A stretch of 64,000 bases of DNA. It comes from Gaiellasilicea sp963850995 (lineage in GTDB: Bacteria > Actinomycetota > Thermoleophilia > Gaiellales > Gaiellaceae). This document shows, one piece after another, positions 45,139 to 54,067 of the stretch. The notes beneath the pieces were generated by a model, which did not search any database, was not told the DNA's origin, and worked only from the letters and a program-made list of their open reading frames with translations. The position numbers and the translations under genes were made by a program. Position 1 is the first letter of the stretch. Every line of letters begins with the position of its first letter. The stretch lies in assembly GCA_963850995.1 (NCBI GenBank), contig CAWKNQ010000023.1, forward strand, positions 53,825-117,824, read 5' to 3'.

Positions 45139-46879
45139 TCACCGGCACACCGGCCTCTCGCGGCTGCTCCCGTACGCGCTCGAACGCAAGGGACAGCTGG
45201 CGGGCATCGTGTTCGTCGCCGCACTCTCGGCCGCCGCGCCCGTCGCGGGCTGGCACTTCGTCGAGGACGCGATCGACAACGGCATCAACGCCGGTGACGA
45301 GCGACGGCTCACGCTCGCCGTGATCGGTTACGTCGCGGTCAGCGCGGCCGCGTGGGTGCTCGGAACGATCGCCTGGCGCGGGCTTGCGAGCATCGGCCAG
45401 CGGATCGTGCTCGAGCTCCGGCGCGACCTCTTCCAGCACCTGACGTCGCTCTCGCTCCGCTACTTCTCCCAGCAGAAGGCGGGCTGGATCATCTCGCGCC
45501 TGACGAGCGACGTCGACGCGCTCTCGGACGTCCTGAACCAGGGCGTGACCACGCTCGTCGTCAACTCGCTCACGTTCGTCGCGGCCATCGCGGGCCTCTT
45601 CCTGCTCGACTGGCGGCTCGGCCTCGTCGCGCTCTGCGTTGTCCCGCCGGGGATCCTGCTCACGCGCTGGTTCCAGCGTGTCTCGCACGTCGCGGCGTCC
45701 GAGGTGCGCACCCGGATCGCGATCGTGACCGCGCAGCTCGCCGAGTCGGTCGCCGGCATGGCCGTGATCCAGGCGTTCAACCGCGAGCGGGCCTTCCAGG
45801 GCGAGTTCGACGGGCTGAACGAGGACAACCGGCTCGCGAACGTTCGCGTCCAGAAGATCTACTCCGTCTTCTTCCCCGGGATCGAGCTCCTCGGCGCGAT
45901 CGCGACCGTGTCCGTCCTCTTCGCCGGCGCCAAGCTGATCGACGCCGGCTCGCTGGAGGTCGGAACGCTGATCGCGGCCGTCGGTCTACTGGCGCTCGTC
46001 TTCCAGCCGCTCCAGGAGCTGTCCGAGCTCTACGGGCAGGTCCAGGCCGCCAGCGCGGCGATGGACAAGATCAGCTCCGTGCTCGACGCGGAGATCGACG
46101 TCGCCGACAAGCCCGGCGCGAGGCGTCTCGGGCGGATCGACGGGCGCCTCGAGCTCGACCGGGTCACGTTCGCCTACGGCGCCGAGCCCGTGCTGCACGC
46201 GATCGAGATCGCCGTGCCGCCCGGCGGCTGCATCGCGCTCGTCGGCGAGTCCGGCGGCGGCAAGTCGACCACGGCGAAGCTGATCGCCCGTTTCTACGAT
46301 CCCGACGAGGGCGCCGTGCGCGTCGACGGCACCGACCTGCGCGACGTCGAGCTCGTCGGCTATCGGCGCCAGCTCGGCGTCGTCCTCCAGGATCCCTTCC
46401 TCTTCAGCGGCACGATCGCGGACAACATCCGCTTCGGGAAGCCGGACGCCTCAGACGAGGAAGTGCGTGCGACGGCCGCCGCCGTCGGCGTCGACCGCGT
46501 CGCCGCCCGGCTCGACCACGGTCTCGACCACGTCGTCCGGGAGGGCGGCGCCGGCCTCTCAGCCGGGGAGCGGCAGCTGATCTCGATCGCGCGCGCCCTG
46601 CTCGCCGACCCGCGCATCCTCATCCTCGACGAGGCCACGTCGAACATCGACCGGCCGACCGAGATCGTGATCGAGCGCGCGTTCGACCGCCTGCTCTCCG
46701 GTCGGACGTCGATCATCATCGCCCACCGGCTCGCCACGGTCCGGCGCGCGGACGAGATTCTCGTGCTCGAGCACGGCCGGGTCGTGCAACGCGGCACCGA
46801 GCGGGAGCTGATGGAGCAGGCGGGGCCGTTCCGCCGCCTCGCGCACACGTTCGTCGCGGACACGCTGCCGGCCGCGTAA
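45128..46879 (+). CDS. Heterodimeric ABC exporter, catalytic half
   Basis: 583 residues: six transmembrane helices then an ATPase domain with Walker A G-E-S-G-G-G-K-S-T, Walker B I-L-I-L-D-E-A-T-S-N-I-D (catalytic Glu present) and H-loop I-A-H-R-L. Its signature is degenerate, G-L-S-A-G-E-R-Q. This complements the partner: the working site combines this Walker B with the partner's LSGGQ, while the dead site combines the two altered motifs. Starts with TTG inside the first half's gene. Confidence 0.9.
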   Translation: MPPSHRHTGLSRLLPYALERKGQLAGIVFVAALSAAAPVAGWHFVEDAIDNGINAGDERRLTLAVIGYVAVSAAAWVLGTIAWRGLASIGQRIVLELRRDLFQHLTSLSLRYFSQQKAGWIISRLTSDVDALSDVLNQGVTTLVVNSLTFVAAIAGLFLLDWRLGLVALCVVPPGILLTRWFQRVSHVAASEVRTRIAIVTAQLAESVAGMAVIQAFNRERAFQGEFDGLNEDNRLANVRVQKIYSVFFPGIELLGAIATVSVLFAGAKLIDAGSLEVGTLIAAVGLLALVFQPLQELSELYGQVQAASAAMDKISSVLDAEIDVADKPGARRLGRIDGRLELDRVTFAYGAEPVLHAIEIAVPPGGCIALVGESGGGKSTTAKLIARFYDPDEGAVRVDGTDLRDVELVGYRRQLGVVLQDPFLFSGTIADNIRFGKPDASDEEVRATAAAVGVDRVAARLDHGLDHVVREGGAGLSAGERQLISIARALLADPRILILDEATSNIDRPTEIVIERAFDRLLSGRTSIIIAHRLATVRRADEILVLEHGRVVQRGTERELMEQAGPFRRLAHTFVADTLPAA

Positions 46880-46880
46880 G

Positions 46881-46970
46881 CGGCTCAGGCGCGCTCGGGG
46901 TGCCTCTAGGTCTTGTCCCGACTCGTCGCCGGGACCGGCTCAGCCTGCCGCAGGTGGCGGCCTAGGTCTT
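46881..46970. repeat. Imperfect direct duplication, about 35 bp
   Basis: CGGCTCAG at 46881 and 46936 each begin a segment of 34-35 bp ending CTAGGTCTT (46906-46914 and 46962-46970). The inner parts match only partly. It fills most of the gap between the ABC exporter and a convergent gene. Confidence 0.4.
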
Positions 46971-47287
46971 CAGTCGCCCCAGTCGAAGTCGCGGGACTTG
47001 CTCCAGAGACCTGTGTCCTCGTTCTCGGTCGGAGCGGAAGCGTCCTCAACGGACTCCTCGCCGGGCCAGGCAAGCGTGGCCACCATCGAGATGGCCGGCT
47101 CCTCGCCGTCCATCGTCTCCTCGAGGCGAGCCTGCTCCTCGGTCTTGAACAGGGGGTGGTTGTCGAACGGATCGTCGTTGCGATAGCCGTCGATCGGCAT
47201 GTCGTTCTCGAGCTCGGCGTTGCGCCGCTTCAGCTCGATGTGATCCTGGATGACACGTGCGAACAGCGAAGGGGTTTCAACCGGCAA
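46970..47287 (-). CDS. Hypothetical acidic protein, 105 aa
   Basis: The N-terminal segment P-V-E-T-P-S-L-F-A-R-V-I-Q-D-H-I-E-L-K-R-R-N (about 2-23) is amphipathic. The rest is acidic and probably disordered, with D-W-G-D at the C-terminus. The TTG start is favoured because a GGAGG lies about 8 nt upstream and the longer frame is Arg-rich. I recall similar short proteins in actinobacteria without known function. Confidence 0.6.
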   Translation of the reverse strand: MPVETPSLFARVIQDHIELKRRNAELENDMPIDGYRNDDPFDNHPLFKTEEQARLEETMDGEEPAISMVATLAWPGEESVEDASAPTENEDTGLWSKSRDFDWGD

Positions 47288-47342
47288 CAGGGGGCCTCCA
47301 ATGTCGGGGACAGGTCGTCGTGCGAACGCGAGATTGTAGCGC

Positions 47343-49119
47343 TTACGAACGCGAGATCTCGTCCATGCCGGCGTAGACACGGTTCTTGCCGGCCCGCTTG
47401 GCACGGTAGAGCGCCTCGTCGGCTTCGTCGACGAGCTCCTTCATCGTCGTCGACGGCCCGGACGCCGTCACGCCGAAACTCGCCGTCACGGGCACGCGCT
47501 CTCCGTCGGCCGAGAGGATCTCGCGTCCGGCGAGCGCTCGGCGAACACGCTCGGCCAGGTGAGCCGCCCCGTCGATGTCGGTCCCCGGCAGGATCACCGC
47601 GAACTCCTCGCCGCCCCAGCGGGCGGCGGTGTCGATCTCGCGGATCGTCTCCAGCAGCGTCTGGGCGAAAGTCTCGGAGGACGTTGTCGCCCGTCGGATG
47701 CCCGTGGACGTCGTTCACGGACTTGAAGTCGTCCACGTCGGCGAGGATCAGCCCGACCGGGCCTCCCAGCCGCTCTGCGCGCGCGAGCTCGCTCGCCAGG
47801 GTCGCGTCCCCGTGGCGGCGGTTCGCGAGGCCGGTCAGCCCGTCGACGAGCGCCTGCCGCTCGACGATGCGGTGCAGCCGCGCGTTCTCGAGCGCCACGA
47901 CTGCCTGCGCCGCGAGCGCGGTCGCGGTCATCCGTTGCTCGGCCGCGAACTTGTCGCCGACGAGCGTCAGGTGGCCGAAGCTGCGGCGGCCGGTCGAGAG
48001 CTCGAACTCGAGCCGCTCGCCTCCCGTGGCTACGTCACCCGCCGTGACGATCGAGCCGTCGTCGGCGGTCACGACGCCGCCGGCGGCATGGGTCGCCTCG
48101 ACGGCCGTCTCGACGATCACGCGGCGGAGCTGCTCCGGGTCGAGCGTCGCCGCCAGGGCGTCCCCGAAGCGGGCGTTCGCCTCGCGCAGGCGGCGGCGCT
48201 CTTCCTCGAGATCGTCCATCCGCGCCTCGAGCTGGGCGGCCATCGTGTTGAACGCGCGGCCGAGTTGCGCAAACTCGTCGCGCCCCTTGACGGGAACACG
48301 CTCGCGCAGTCGCCCGGCTGCGATCGAGTTGGCAGCCTCGACGAGGCGTCCCACAGAGCCGGCGATCGAGCGGCCGGCGAGGTAGGCGGCGGTCACGATC
48401 AGGAGCAGCGAGCCGACCAGGCCGACGAGGAGCCGGCCGATCAACTCACGCGTCTCGGCGGCGACGGCGGCAGCCGGCGTGAGCGCGGCGAGCTCGAGCC
48501 GGGTCGTGGGGGTGAGGCTGGCGACAAGGAGGCGGTAGCGAGTGCCGCCGATCGTCGCCACGTGCACTCCCCCGCGCGTGATCTCCGCCGTGCCGCGGAC
48601 TGCGGCGTGCGACGACGCTTCGACCGACCCATCCGGCGCGAGCACGATCAGCTCGTCCGGCGCCGCGAGCCCGGCCCGGGCGCGGAGGTCGCGCGCAAGC
48701 GCGTCGGTCAGCGGCACGGCGGCGATGATCGTGGCCGTGGTGTCGCGCGGACCGACGAGAGACACCGTCGTCTCGGCGGCGACGGGCGGGACTCGGCCGA
48801 TGATCAGCCCGCCGGGCAGCTCGACTCGTAGAGCGGGCGAAGGCGGCAGGAGCCGTGCGATCGCGACTCGCTCGCCCCGCGCGACTGCGAGCTGAAACAC
48901 AGGGTCGCGCCCCAGTTGCTCGGCGGCGCGCTCGGCGTTCTGGCGCTCCTGGGCGAACGCCGCGAGCGCCGCGGTGAGCCCCGCCTCCAGGCGGCCGTCG
49001 GCGCTCCTCGTGACGCTTCGCTCGGCGACCTCGCTGAAGCCCCAGAACGCAGCGGCGAGCGGCAGCACCGACAGTGCCAGAAACGTAGCCACCAGCTTGA
49101 ACTTGAAGCTCCCCAGCAT
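47343..49119 (-). CDS. Membrane diguanylate cyclase, dCache-like/HAMP/GAF-like/GGDEF (one frameshift)
   Basis: Predicted cyclic-di-GMP synthase. Order: N-terminal helix (F-K-L-V-A-T-F-L-A-L-S-V-L-P), extracytoplasmic sensor (about residues 35-245), second helix (L-L-V-G-L-V-G-S-L-L-L-I-V), HAMP (G-R-L-R-E-R-V-P-V-K-G-R-D-E-F-A-Q-L), coiled coil, GAF-like segment, then the GGDEF domain. It opens D-G-L-T-G-L-A-N-R-R and carries the active-site loop A-R-W-G-G-E-E-F-A-V-I-L-P-G. The frame breaks in an AAA run at 47668-47670: one extra base separates V-L-R-D-F from A-Q-T-L. No EAL domain. The ATG at 49119 fits the membrane-anchor start. Confidence 0.85.
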
Positions 49120-49220
49120 CGCTCTTCCGCGCTCGCTCTCTGCAGACGGTCCCCTGGAAGTCTCTATCGGCAGCGCGCCAGCCAGACATGAGCCGGATGG
49201 TCGGACGAGCTGCCAACGTC

Positions 49221-49236
49221 CGTATGCGAACATACG
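49221..49236. promoter_or_regulatory. Short palindrome between divergent genes
   Basis: CGTATG, 4-nt spacer, CATACG, ending 4 nt before the ATG of the small plus-strand gene and about 100 bp from the cyclase start. Could be an operator or overlap a -10 region. Confidence 0.35.
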
Positions 49237-49240
49237 CGCG

Positions 49241-49399
49241 ATGAGCCCACGTGCCAGCCCACTCGGAATCGCGCTGACTGCCTACGAGCTCTGGCGCCGG
49301 CTTCCTCCGTCTCAGCGCAGGCGCGTCCTCGCGGTCGCACGTACGCACGGTCCCAAAGCCGCGGCCGCGCTTCTCGCAGTCCGCCGCCGGCCGCGCTAG
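49241..49399 (+). CDS. Small basic protein, 52 aa
   Basis: Contains A-L-T-A-Y-E-L-W-R-R-L-P-P-S-Q-R-R-R-V-L (about 11-30), then a basic helical tail with K-A-A-A-A-L-L-A-V-R-R-R. I have seen such small amphipathic proteins in actinobacteria but cannot name a family or function. Divergent from the diguanylate cyclase and convergent with the dehydrogenase gene. Confidence 0.5.
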   Translation: MSPRASPLGIALTAYELWRRLPPSQRRRVLAVARTHGPKAAAALLAVRRRPR

Positions 49400-49405
49400 G
49401 AGGGT

Positions 49406-52276
49406 CTAGACCCCGAGCGCCTCGCGGACGATCCGGTCCTGCTCGACGCTGTGCGCCGTCGGGTAGCCCTCGCTCGGGCTCGCGCGCCAGGGGCGGCCGA
49501 CGTAGTGCATCTCGACCGTGTCCGGTGCGGCAGCCTCGAGCCGGTGGCGGATCGTCCGCCACGCGCCCATGTTCTGCGGCTCCTCCTGTGCCCAGACGAG
49601 CTGCCGGAGGTTCGGGTAGGCGGCCGTCAGCGCCGCCGCCGCCTCGACGGGGAACGGATACAGCTGCTCGAGCCGCGCGACGGCGACGGAGCCGGCGGCG
49701 GCGCGCGCTTCGTGCCCGTCGATGTCGTAGAAGAGCTTGCCCGAGCAGAGCACGAGCCTCGTCACCGCAGCGTGATCCACCCGCGGGTCGTCGAGGACCG
49801 GCTCGAACCTCCCCTCGGACAGCTCGGCGAGCGTCGATCCGGCCTGCTTCAGCCGCAGCAGGCCCTTCGGCGTCATCACGACGAGGGGCCGCGCGGTCGC
49901 GTCGAGCGCCTGGCGGCGGAGGAGGTGGAAGTACTGCGCGGCGGTCGTGCAGTTCGTCACCCGGATGTTCTCCTGTGCGGCGAGCTGCAGGAAGCGCTCG
50001 AGCTTCGCGCTCGAATGCTCCGGCCCGTTGCCCTCGTAGCCGTGCGGCAGGAGCAGCGTCAGACGCGACGTCTGGCTCCACTTGGACAGGCCGGCGACGA
50101 GGAACTGGTCGATCACGATCTGGGCGCCGTTGACGAAGTCGCCGTACTGGGCTTCCCAGAGCACGAGCGCGTCGGGCGCGGCGGCCGCGTAGCCGTACTC
50201 GAAGCCGAGGCACGCGTACTCGGAGAGCGGCGAGTTGTAGATCTCGAACGACGCACCCGCGTCGGGGAGATGCTGGAGCGGTACGTACATCTCACCGTTG
50301 CGCTGGTCGTGGAGGACTGCGTGGCGGTGCGAGAACGTCCCCCGCTCGGTGTCCTGGCCGGAGAGCCGAATCGGGATTCCCTCCGTCAGCAGGGTCGCGA
50401 AAGCGAGCGCCTCGGCCTGGCCCCAGTCGATCCCGCCCTCGCGCATCCGCTCGCGTCGCCGCTCCAGCTGCTTCCTGAGCTTCTCGTTCTGCTCGAAGCC
50501 CTCCGGTACCTGGAGCAGCTTGTCGTTCAACGTCTCCAGCCGCTCGACGCCCACCGCCGTCTCGACGACGCCGCCCGTATCGGCCGGGATCTGCCCCTCC
50601 TTCGGCGGCCGCGGGGCCGCGATCGACTCCTTCAGCCGCTCGTGCGCCGCCTTCAGCTCGGTCCGCACCGCCGTGAAGAGCGCGTCGGCCTCCTCCGCGG
50701 TGACGACGTCCTCCTCCACGAGCCGCGCGGCGTAGAGCTCGCGCACGGTCGGCTGCTCGGCGATCTGCTGGACCATCAGCGGTTGCGTGTACGCCGCCTC
50801 GTCCTGCTCGTTGTGGCCGAAGCGGCGGTAGCCGATCACGTCGACGACGACGTCGTGCCCGAATTCCTGCCGGAAGGCCATCGCGAGCCGGACGGCGGCG
50901 ACGGCGGCCTCGGGATCGTCCGCGTTCACGTGGATGATCGGAATGTCGAATCCCTTCGCCAGGTCGCTCGAGTAGCGCGTCGAGCGGCCCTCGTTCGGAT
51001 CGGTGGTGAACCCGATCTGGTTGTTCGCGATCACGTGCAGCGTGCCGCCGGTCGTGTAGCCGTCCAGGCTGGACAGGTTCAGCGTCTCGGCCACGACTCC
51101 CTGGCCGGCGAAGGACGCATCGCCGTGGATCAGGATCGCGAGAGCGACCGAGGGGTCGTGCACGCCGCCGCCGCCCGAGCGCGACGTCTGCTCGGCACGA
51201 GTCCAGCCCTCGATGACCGGATCGACCGCCTCGAGGTGGCTGGGGTTCGGCGCGATCGTGACGGACACCTCGCCCGTGTCCGTCGCCCGCGTTCCCGTGG
51301 CGGTGAGGTGGTACTTGACGTCGCCCGTCCCGCCTTCGTCCGTGACGACGACGGCGTCGATCGTCCGCTCGCCCTCGAACTCCCGCAGCAGCGACTCGTA
51401 CGAACGTCCCACGGTGTGCGCGAGCACGTTGAGGCGTCCGCGGTGGGCCATCCCGATCACGATCTCGTGGGCGCCGGCCTCGGCGGCGAGGTCGATCGCC
51501 TCGTCCAGCATCGGGACCATCACGTCGAGGCCCTCGAGCGAGAACTGCTTCTGGCCGAGGAACGCCCGGCGCAGATACTGCTCGAACCCTTCGGCACGGG
51601 AGACGCTCTCGAGCAGGCGGCGGCGCTCCTCGCGACTCATGGGCTGGCGATAGCGGTTGGACTCGATCGCCTGGCGCAGCCAGACGCGCTCGGCGTGATC
51701 CGAGATGTGCTCGATCTCGTACGCGATCGCTCCGCAGTAGACCTCCCGCAGGGCCGGGAGCACCTCGCGAAGCGTCTCGCCCGGGACGTGCACGCGCAGC
51801 AGCCCCGACGGGATGCGCGCTTGCAGCTCCGGGGTCAGCGGCGTGTCCAGCCGCAGCTCCTCGAGTGCCGGGTCGCCGAGCGGCTCCGAGCCGAGCGGGT
51901 CGAGGCGCGCCGCCAGGTGCCCGTGCGTGCGGTGTGCCTTGACGAGCGCCGCTGCTGCTGCGACCGCTTCGAGCAGCGTCTCGTCGATCTCGGCGGCCGG
52001 CACGGGTGCCGGTGCCGGCGGCGGTGTCGAGGGCTCGGCTCCGGCGGGAGCCTCGGCGGGCGCCGGCGCGACGGCAGCCTCAGAAGCCGGCGAGCCGTTG
52101 CCCCCGAGCGTCTCCAGCAGCCGCAGCAGGCCGGGATGGGTCGCGACGAGCTCGCTGCCCCCGCTCTCGAACAGCTCCCGCCATTCCGCAGGAACGGCGT
52201 CCGGGTTCTCGAGGTAGTCCTCGAGCAGGAGCCGGGCGTATCCGGCGTTCGGCCCGTCGACGTCGTGGGTGCTCAC
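49406..52276 (-). CDS. sucA: 2-oxoglutarate dehydrogenase E1 component
   Basis: Thiamine-diphosphate-dependent decarboxylase of the TCA-cycle 2-oxoglutarate dehydrogenase complex. It has the N-terminal E1o segment (N-A-G-Y-A-R-L-L-L-E-D-Y-L-E-N-P), the substrate/ThDP region G-M-A-H-R-G-R-L-N-V-L (about 290-300), the cofactor motif H-G-D-A-S-F-A-G-Q-G ... A-N-N-Q-I-G-F (about 400-445) and G-Y-R-R-F-G-H-N-E-Q-D-E (about 500). The transketolase-like C-terminal domain has W-E-A-Q-Y-G-D-F-V-N-G. At 956 residues it is the normal E1 length and lacks the fused E2-type catalytic domain of mycobacterial Kgd. An Ala/Pro linker (about 65-95) is unusual. E2 and E3 genes are not in the window. Confidence 0.93.
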   Translation of the reverse strand: MSTHDVDGPNAGYARLLLEDYLENPDAVPAEWRELFESGGSELVATHPGLLRLLETLGGNGSPASEAAVAPAPAEAPAGAEPSTPPPAPAPVPAAEIDETLLEAVAAAAALVKAHRTHGHLAARLDPLGSEPLGDPALEELRLDTPLTPELQARIPSGLLRVHVPGETLREVLPALREVYCGAIAYEIEHISDHAERVWLRQAIESNRYRQPMSREERRRLLESVSRAEGFEQYLRRAFLGQKQFSLEGLDVMVPMLDEAIDLAAEAGAHEIVIGMAHRGRLNVLAHTVGRSYESLLREFEGERTIDAVVVTDEGGTGDVKYHLTATGTRATDTGEVSVTIAPNPSHLEAVDPVIEGWTRAEQTSRSGGGGVHDPSVALAILIHGDASFAGQGVVAETLNLSSLDGYTTGGTLHVIANNQIGFTTDPNEGRSTRYSSDLAKGFDIPIIHVNADDPEAAVAAVRLAMAFRQEFGHDVVVDVIGYRRFGHNEQDEAAYTQPLMVQQIAEQPTVRELYAARLVEEDVVTAEEADALFTAVRTELKAAHERLKESIAAPRPPKEGQIPADTGGVVETAVGVERLETLNDKLLQVPEGFEQNEKLRKQLERRRERMREGGIDWGQAEALAFATLLTEGIPIRLSGQDTERGTFSHRHAVLHDQRNGEMYVPLQHLPDAGASFEIYNSPLSEYACLGFEYGYAAAAPDALVLWEAQYGDFVNGAQIVIDQFLVAGLSKWSQTSRLTLLLPHGYEGNGPEHSSAKLERFLQLAAQENIRVTNCTTAAQYFHLLRRQALDATARPLVVMTPKGLLRLKQAGSTLAELSEGRFEPVLDDPRVDHAAVTRLVLCSGKLFYDIDGHEARAAAGSVAVARLEQLYPFPVEAAAALTAAYPNLRQLVWAQEEPQNMGAWRTIRHRLEAAAPDTVEMHYVGRPWRASPSEGYPTAHSVEQDRIVREALGV

Positions 52277-52303
52277 AGCGAGTGTTGTAGCAACCGAGAC
52301 GAG

Positions 52304-52576
52304 CTACCAGAGCGGATTCTCGGTCACGACCGCGATCGTCAGGCCGACCGTCCAGCAGATCACGGCGGCGGCGACCGCGAAGCCGGCGAGGCGCTGCTGG
52401 CGGGCGGACATCCGCGCCGCGACCAGCGCGAGCACGATCGCGAAGGGAAGGATCCGCAGCGGCCGCCAGATCGTTCCGAGCGCGCTGGCGAAGATCGACA
52501 CGGTCGCGAGCAGGCCCGCCACCGTGTCGGCCGCCGTCCAGCGCTCGCGCTCGCCGGTGCCGGCGTCGACGCTCAC
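52304..52576 (-). CDS. Small membrane protein, 90 aa
   Basis: Three hydrophobic segments (about residues 16-35, 38-54 and 63-85). GTG start overlaps the stop of the upstream gene (GTGA). No family recognised. It sits 27 bp upstream of sucA on the same strand. Confidence 0.65.
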   Translation of the reverse strand: MSVDAGTGERERWTAADTVAGLLATVSIFASALGTIWRPLRILPFAIVLALVAARMSARQQRLAGFAVAAAVICWTVGLTIAVVTENPLW

Positions 52577-52836
52577 TCCGTCGCCTGCGCGCGGGCGAGC
52601 GCGACGCGGGCGTGCCTCCGAAGCGGCCGGCCGCCACGGGGAAGCGGCCCGCGGCGAAGGAGGCGGGAGCGCCGGGTACGCCAGTCGCACTCCGGCGGCG
52701 TCGACAGAAGCCTCGCCGGCTGCAGCGCCCCTTCGGGCGGGCGGGGCTCGGCTCGGATCGCCCACCAGACGACGATGCAGAGGTAGACGACCGGAATCTT
52801 CAGCACGACCAGCATGAAGACGGCCTCCCAGAGCAC
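52573..52836 (-). CDS. Small membrane-anchored protein, 87 aa
   Basis: One or two N-terminal hydrophobic helices (M-L-W-E-A-V-F-M-L-V-V-L-K-I-P, then V-Y-L-C-I-V-V-W-W-A-I) followed by a basic, Arg/Pro-rich cytoplasmic tail. Coupled by overlapping stop/start to the next membrane protein, so the two may form a unit. Function unknown. Confidence 0.6.
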   Translation of the reverse strand: MLWEAVFMLVVLKIPVVYLCIVVWWAIRAEPRPPEGALQPARLLSTPPECDWRTRRSRLLRRGPLPRGGRPLRRHARVALARAQATE

Positions 52837-52983
52837 GAAGACGAGTGTAACGGCAGAACCAGGAGCGGACGTGGGGGCGGCCCCTGGTTCTGCCGTGATT
52901 GTCGGCTAGGAGCACCCTCCGACAATGGGCGGGGCGGTCCGACTTAGGTACCCCTACCGGCCCCGCCCCCGTCTCTGCCGCAG

Positions 52984-53358
52984 CTATTCGGTCGCTGCGA
53001 TCGTCACGATCGTCGTGGTGCCGTCCTTCCGCTTCGCCTTGGCGGCAACGTCGCCGGTCTCCTTACCTGCCTTGTCCTTGGCGCAGCCGAACTCCTCGAT
53101 CCGCGGTGAGTCCACCGCCAGGTCGGGGTGCGGTGCGAGCTCGGGACGGAGGTCTGCCTTCTTGATCTTCACGATCTTGCCTTTGCACTTCAGGACGCCG
53201 TTCTTCGCGGCAATAGCGGTCGTCCCGCCGAGCGTGGGCGGCTGATCCGGGTAGGGGACGGGGTGGCTCGACGTGGCTGCGTATTCCACCCAGCCGACGC
53301 CGAGTGCGACCGAGAGAATCGCGATCGCTGAGAACGCCATGATCCTGTTTCTCATCAT
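52984..53358 (-). CDS. Secreted hypothetical protein, 124 aa
   Basis: Signal peptide or anchor at residues 7-25 (M-A-F-S-A-I-A-I-L-S-V-A-L-G-V-G). The mature part is Lys-rich with two Cys (V-L-K-C-K-G, F-G-C-A-K-D) that could pair. It lies 6 bp downstream of the Trp/Gly-rich secreted protein gene, likely co-expressed. No family recognised. Confidence 0.6.
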   Translation of the reverse strand: MMRNRIMAFSAIAILSVALGVGWVEYAATSSHPVPYPDQPPTLGGTTAIAAKNGVLKCKGKIVKIKKADLRPELAPHPDLAVDSPRIEEFGCAKDKAGKETGDVAAKAKRKDGTTTIVTIAATE

Positions 53359-53364
53359 CGCCTC

Positions 53365-53842
53365 CTAGAAGTTCAGCCACTCGGTGTTGATGAGGACCCA
53401 TCCGCCCCGCCAGCCGCCGTTGTAGACGAACGAGCCTCCCCACATGTGATACCAGCCGTCCCCGCAGCCGGTGGTTCCTCGGCCCATGTCGTGCCTCGCC
53501 CCGCCGCCGTACTCCCAGCCCTGGTTTCCGCAGACCGCCCAGCCCCCGTACGCCGGGAGCCAGATGTAGTACTCCCAGTAACTCGCCAGGTAGCCACCGG
53601 GCTTGTGGTTCTCGTAGGTGCAGTTCTGCGTCGGGAACTTGAACCACGGCGTCATCGGTCAGCGAGAGCGTGCTGACCTGGTTCCAGCCTGCGTTCATCC
53701 ACGTCTGGTTGTAGACACACTGGTTGCCCGTGTCGTAGACGGCCCCGCCATTGAAGCCGGCCCACGCGACTGTGGCCCCCGTGAATGAGCCGACCGCGAC
53801 GACGATCGCCGCGACGGCGAGGGCCAGTTTGCGCATCACCAT
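53365..53842 (-). CDS. Secreted Trp/Gly/Tyr-rich protein (one frameshift)
   Basis: Signal peptide (residues 1-28, ending V-A-W-A). The mature protein of about 130 residues is extremely rich in Trp, Gly, Tyr and Asn (Y-W-E-Y-Y-I-W-L-P-A-Y-G-G-W; W-Y-H-M-W-G-G-S-F-V-Y-N-G-G-W). It has four Cys positioned for disulfides. The composition suggests carbohydrate binding or a compact beta fold. The frame breaks at 53653; dropping one base joins T-L-S-L-T-D to T-P-W-F-K-F-P. No family recognised. Confidence 0.6.
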
Positions 53843-54067
53843 CGCTACCCCTTTCGGTTGAAGCGAACACCAACCGTCGCGCAGAGGGTGAAGCGGCTTG
53901 CGGCGAGCACTTCGACCTCCTGATCGACGACGCTTCCCACGCTAGGGAGGCACCTCGAACGGAGGGGTGACGGCTTCGTGCCATCTTCGTAAAAGGTCGC
54001 AGGCGCGCGCCTGCAGCGCTAGATGTCCTTTTCGGACAGGGGTTAGCCTCGCGTCAGCGCGGGAAAG

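Noticed and set aside
49406..52276. Mycobacterial-type multifunctional 2-oxoglutarate decarboxylase (Kgd)
   Set aside because: The N-terminus lacks the E2-type acyltransferase segment and the length matches ordinary E1; only an Ala/Pro linker is present.
49451..52786. A 1,111-codon open frame on the plus strand opposite sucA
   Set aside because: It is the Arg/Glu/Leu-rich antisense shadow of the 2-oxoglutarate dehydrogenase gene, produced by high third-position GC. Other long antisense frames (for example 4956-5822 and 36453-38663) are the same.
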